The notes below the pieces were generated by a model, which was not told where the DNA came from, made no database searches, and was given only the letters and a program-made list of their open reading frames with translations. Positions 62,106 to 64,000 of a DNA stretch of 64,000 bases are shown here, one piece after another. Source of the stretch: Amycolatopsis sp. WAC 01376 (lineage in GTDB: Bacteria > Actinomycetota > Actinomycetes > Mycobacteriales > Pseudonocardiaceae); contig NZ_QHKL01000002.1 of NCBI RefSeq assembly GCF_003947415.1, positions 868,001-932,000 on the forward strand, given 5' to 3'. Position numbers and translations under genes: made by a program. How positions within the stretch are numbered: position 1 is the first letter of the stretch; each line of letters begins with the position of its first letter.

Positions 62106-63257
62106 TCAGCGCCGCCGGTGCTTGGACCGGGGCCGCGGCTGAGGCGGCAACGACTCGGCGGTGGCGTCCTCGACGTCTTCCGGAGCAGGCGCGGCAGCAG
62201 GAGTGGCGTCAGCCAGGCCCAGCATCTCCGCGGCAAGCTGCTGCGAAGAGGCGAACATGCCCGAAGGCCGTTCCCGCGCCCGGCGCAGGGAGGAAGGCCG
62301 CAGCCGGTTGTATCCCCGCACCGACACCGGCCGCCGCGTGCGAACCTCGTATTCCGGGAAGTCCGACAGCTCCGTGGCGAGTTCCTTGTCCACCAGGATG
62401 GTGCCCGGCCGCGCGGTCGAGGTGAGGCGGGCGGCGAGGTTCACGACCGAGCCGTAGACGTCGCCGAACCGGCTGAGGATCCGGCCCGAAGCGAGGCCCG
62501 CGCGCACGGCGGGCAGGGTTTCGTCGGCGTCGGCGCGTTCGGACAGGGCGAGGGCGATCTCGGCGCCGTCGACGGCGGAATCGGCGACGAACAGGACCTC
62601 GTCGCCGATCATCTTCACGATCCGCCCGTGGTGGTCGGCGACCACCTCGGTGGCGACGGATTCGAACCGGTCGAGAATGTCGGTCAGCCGCTCTTCGTCG
62701 ACCTGCCTGGTCAGCCGGGTGTAGCCGACCATGTCGACGAACCCGACCACCTCGGTCCTCGTTTCGAGGTCCTCGTCGGGAAGGGCCATCGCCCGGCCGG
62801 CGTAGGCCGCGAGGTGGCGGCGCCAGACGAACTCCTGGATCTTCTCCAGTTCGGGCAGCAGCCGTTCCACGAGCCGCCCGATCTGCCGTTCGCTGCTGCC
62901 GATCTCCTTGTTCTCGGTGATCATCGTCCACAGCATGTGGACCTGCCATTCCGCGAGCCGCGAAAGGTGCTGGCCCAGCGCGCGGGTCACGGCCAGTTCG
63001 ATGCTCGGGTCGATCAGCCCCGAGTTCATCAGCTGATCCGCGGTGCGGATCGCTTCGATGTCGGCGTCGGTGAAGACGACCTCGTCGTCATCGACGGTCG
63101 CGAAGCCCAGCGCACGCCAAAGCCGCCGAGAACGTTCCTCGGGAACGCCTGCCTTCTCGGCGACTTCGAGCCGGGTGTACTTGCGCTTTCCGCCGAGCAG
63201 GATCCGTTCGAGGCGCTGTTGCAGCGCGTCGGCCGAGATCTCGCCGGGTTCGGGCAT
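62106..63257 (-). CDS. Class III adenylate cyclase (Rv1264-like)
   Basis: The 383-residue protein starts MPEPGEISADALQQRLERIL. It has an N-terminal helical regulatory domain (about 1-180; RKYTRLEVAEKAGVPEERSR, resembling the autoinhibitory domain of pH-sensing Rv1264) and a class III cyclase domain with EVVGFVDMVGYTRLTRQ (metal Asp), GRIVKMIGDEVLFVA and YGSVVNLAARLTSTARPG. It makes cAMP. A Pro/Ala-rich tail follows from about 330. It is the second gene of an operon with the universal stress gene, which overlaps it by one base. Confidence 0.88.
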   Translation of the reverse strand: MPEPGEISADALQQRLERILLGGKRKYTRLEVAEKAGVPEERSRRLWRALGFATVDDDEVVFTDADIEAIRTADQLMNSGLIDPSIELAVTRALGQHLSRLAEWQVHMLWTMITENKEIGSSERQIGRLVERLLPELEKIQEFVWRRHLAAYAGRAMALPDEDLETRTEVVGFVDMVGYTRLTRQVDEERLTDILDRFESVATEVVADHHGRIVKMIGDEVLFVADSAVDGAEIALALSERADADETLPAVRAGLASGRILSRFGDVYGSVVNLAARLTSTARPGTILVDKELATELSDFPEYEVRTRRPVSVRGYNRLRPSSLRRARERPSGMFASSQQLAAEMLGLADATPAAAPAPEDVEDATAESLPPQPRPRSKHRRR

Positions 63258-63706
63258 CAGGTGGTGTGGACGATGAGCACGTCCACCCCGGACTTTCGCG
63301 CGACTTCGGACGGCACGGAGCCCAGGATGCGGCCCGCGAGGGTGTTCAGCCCGCGGTTGCCGACCACCAGCAGGTCCGCGGAGCGCTCGGCGACGACCTT
63401 GCGCAGCGAGTCGACCGGGTCGCCGACGACAGCGGCGGTCTCGATGTTCTTCGCGCCGGCCTTCGCGGCCCGGTCACGGGCGGACAGGAGGGTGTCCTCG
63501 GCCGGTGCCGAGCCCACCACCTGGTACGCCTCGTCACCGAGGACGTCCTGCGCCTTCTCCACGTCGCCCTTGTTGGCGGGGTAGTAGGCGCACACGACGA
63601 CCAGGGTCGCTCCGGAATCCCCGGCGACACTCGCCGCCCGGTCGACCGCGGCGAACGAGGAATCCGATCCGTCCGTGCCCACGACCACGGTCCGATATGC
63701 AGCCAT
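63257..63706 (-). CDS. Universal stress protein (UspA family)
   Basis: The 149-residue protein starts AYRTVVVGTDGSDSSFAAVD and has the ATP-binding UspA motif LLVVGNRGLNTLAGRILGSV followed by PSEVARKSGVDVLIVHTT. The start at ATG 63706 follows GGTGGAGGTTGCGG. The stop overlaps the cyclase start by one base, so the cyclase and the stress protein are translationally coupled. Confidence 0.92.
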   Translation of the reverse strand: MAAYRTVVVGTDGSDSSFAAVDRAASVAGDSGATLVVVCAYYPANKGDVEKAQDVLGDEAYQVVGSAPAEDTLLSARDRAAKAGAKNIETAAVVGDPVDSLRKVVAERSADLLVVGNRGLNTLAGRILGSVPSEVARKSGVDVLIVHTT

Positions 63707-63811
63707 CCGCAACCTCCACCGATCTGACAGCCCGCACCTGCGTGCGAGCAGCGACGATAACCGCTCGGCGAGTGGCTCGCAGGCCGTCGTGAGAGCGGTC
63801 GGGTGGAAAGG

Positions 63812-64000
63812 TTACTCGCCAGTCGGTTTCTGCGCTGCCGCAGGTCGCGGTGAAGGCTTCGCGCCGGATGTGGCCTTCGGCACATCGGCCGTCCGCAGCT
63901 GCACGGTGGCTTCCGAGTCGGGTGACGGCTTCGCCTTGAGCTCCGCGGGGATATGCGGTTCGTCGCCGAGCACGTGCGTCGCCTCGGCGAGCGCGGTCCG
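63812..64000 (-). CDS. Partial C-terminus of an unidentified protein
   Basis: The frame reaches the right edge and ends at TAA 63814-63812. The visible 62 residues run RTALAEATHVLGDEPHIPAE to RPAAAQKPTGE, an Ala/Pro/Lys-rich end. No family is recognisable from this piece. Confidence 0.5.
   Translation of the reverse strand, partial: RTALAEATHVLGDEPHIPAELKAKPSPDSEATVQLRTADVPKATSGAKPSPRPAAAQKPTGE

Overview
The window is high-GC actinomycete DNA, most likely from a Pseudonocardiales genome of the Amycolatopsis type. The signs are GC-rich third codon positions, GTG and TTG starts, paired GAF-ANTAR regulators, an F420-type enzyme, and many long perfect intergenic hairpins. There is no rRNA gene, no CRISPR array and no replication origin.

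Positions 1-21418 are mostly ordinary chromosome. They hold a 2,2-dialkylglycine decarboxylase with a divergent LysR gene, an MFS pump with a MerR gene, a sugar-type oxidoreductase behind twin LacI-type operators, a Tet(M)-like ribosomal protection protein with a structured leader, and a large secreted beta-helix glycosidase. A TetR/crotonase/AurF-type diiron oxygenase operon, a run of four GAF-ANTAR proteins, a cold-shock gene, and a decayed polymorphic-toxin tail with its putative immunity gene follow.

Positions 21419-50987 are a composite genomic island in the 3' end of a tRNA-Lys(CTT) gene. Four copies of the same 42-bp tRNA tail (21419, 38000, 40614, 50946) divide it into three tandem elements. 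Each element ends on the right with a tyrosine-integrase gene or remnant, and the integrases become less intact with distance from the tRNA gene. Element A (16.6 kb) carries a RiPP cluster that joins daptide-type genes (M50 protease, iron-ADH-like dehydrogenase, class III aminotransferase, methyltransferase, RRE protein) to class V lanthipeptide-type genes (kinase-like LxmK, HopA1-like LxmY, F420-type LxmJ). It also has a YcaO enzyme, an ABC exporter, a two-component system and two short precursors ending in Thr. Element B (2.6 kb) has a MurG-like glycosyltransferase and a membrane protein. Element C (10.3 kb) carries a purine-nucleotide module: adenylosuccinate lyase, a MazG-like pyrophosphohydrolase, an ImmA/IrrE-macro-domain fusion, a P-loop kinase fused to an adenylosuccinate synthetase with Ser at the usual catalytic Asp (a PurZ-like hallmark), and a DUF7002-like protein. 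It also has a TIGR04141-type gene and the only intact integrase.

From 50946 to the end the chromosome resumes: tRNA-Lys, an L,D-transpeptidase lipoprotein, tRNA-His, oligoribonuclease, a HerA-like ATPase, a DUF3224 protein, a trypsin-like membrane protease, an M20 amidohydrolase, a methyltransferase, an AlkA-like glycosylase, an M50-type membrane protein, ProA, and a universal stress protein/adenylate cyclase pair.

Family names come from recognising motifs by eye. No database search was possible.
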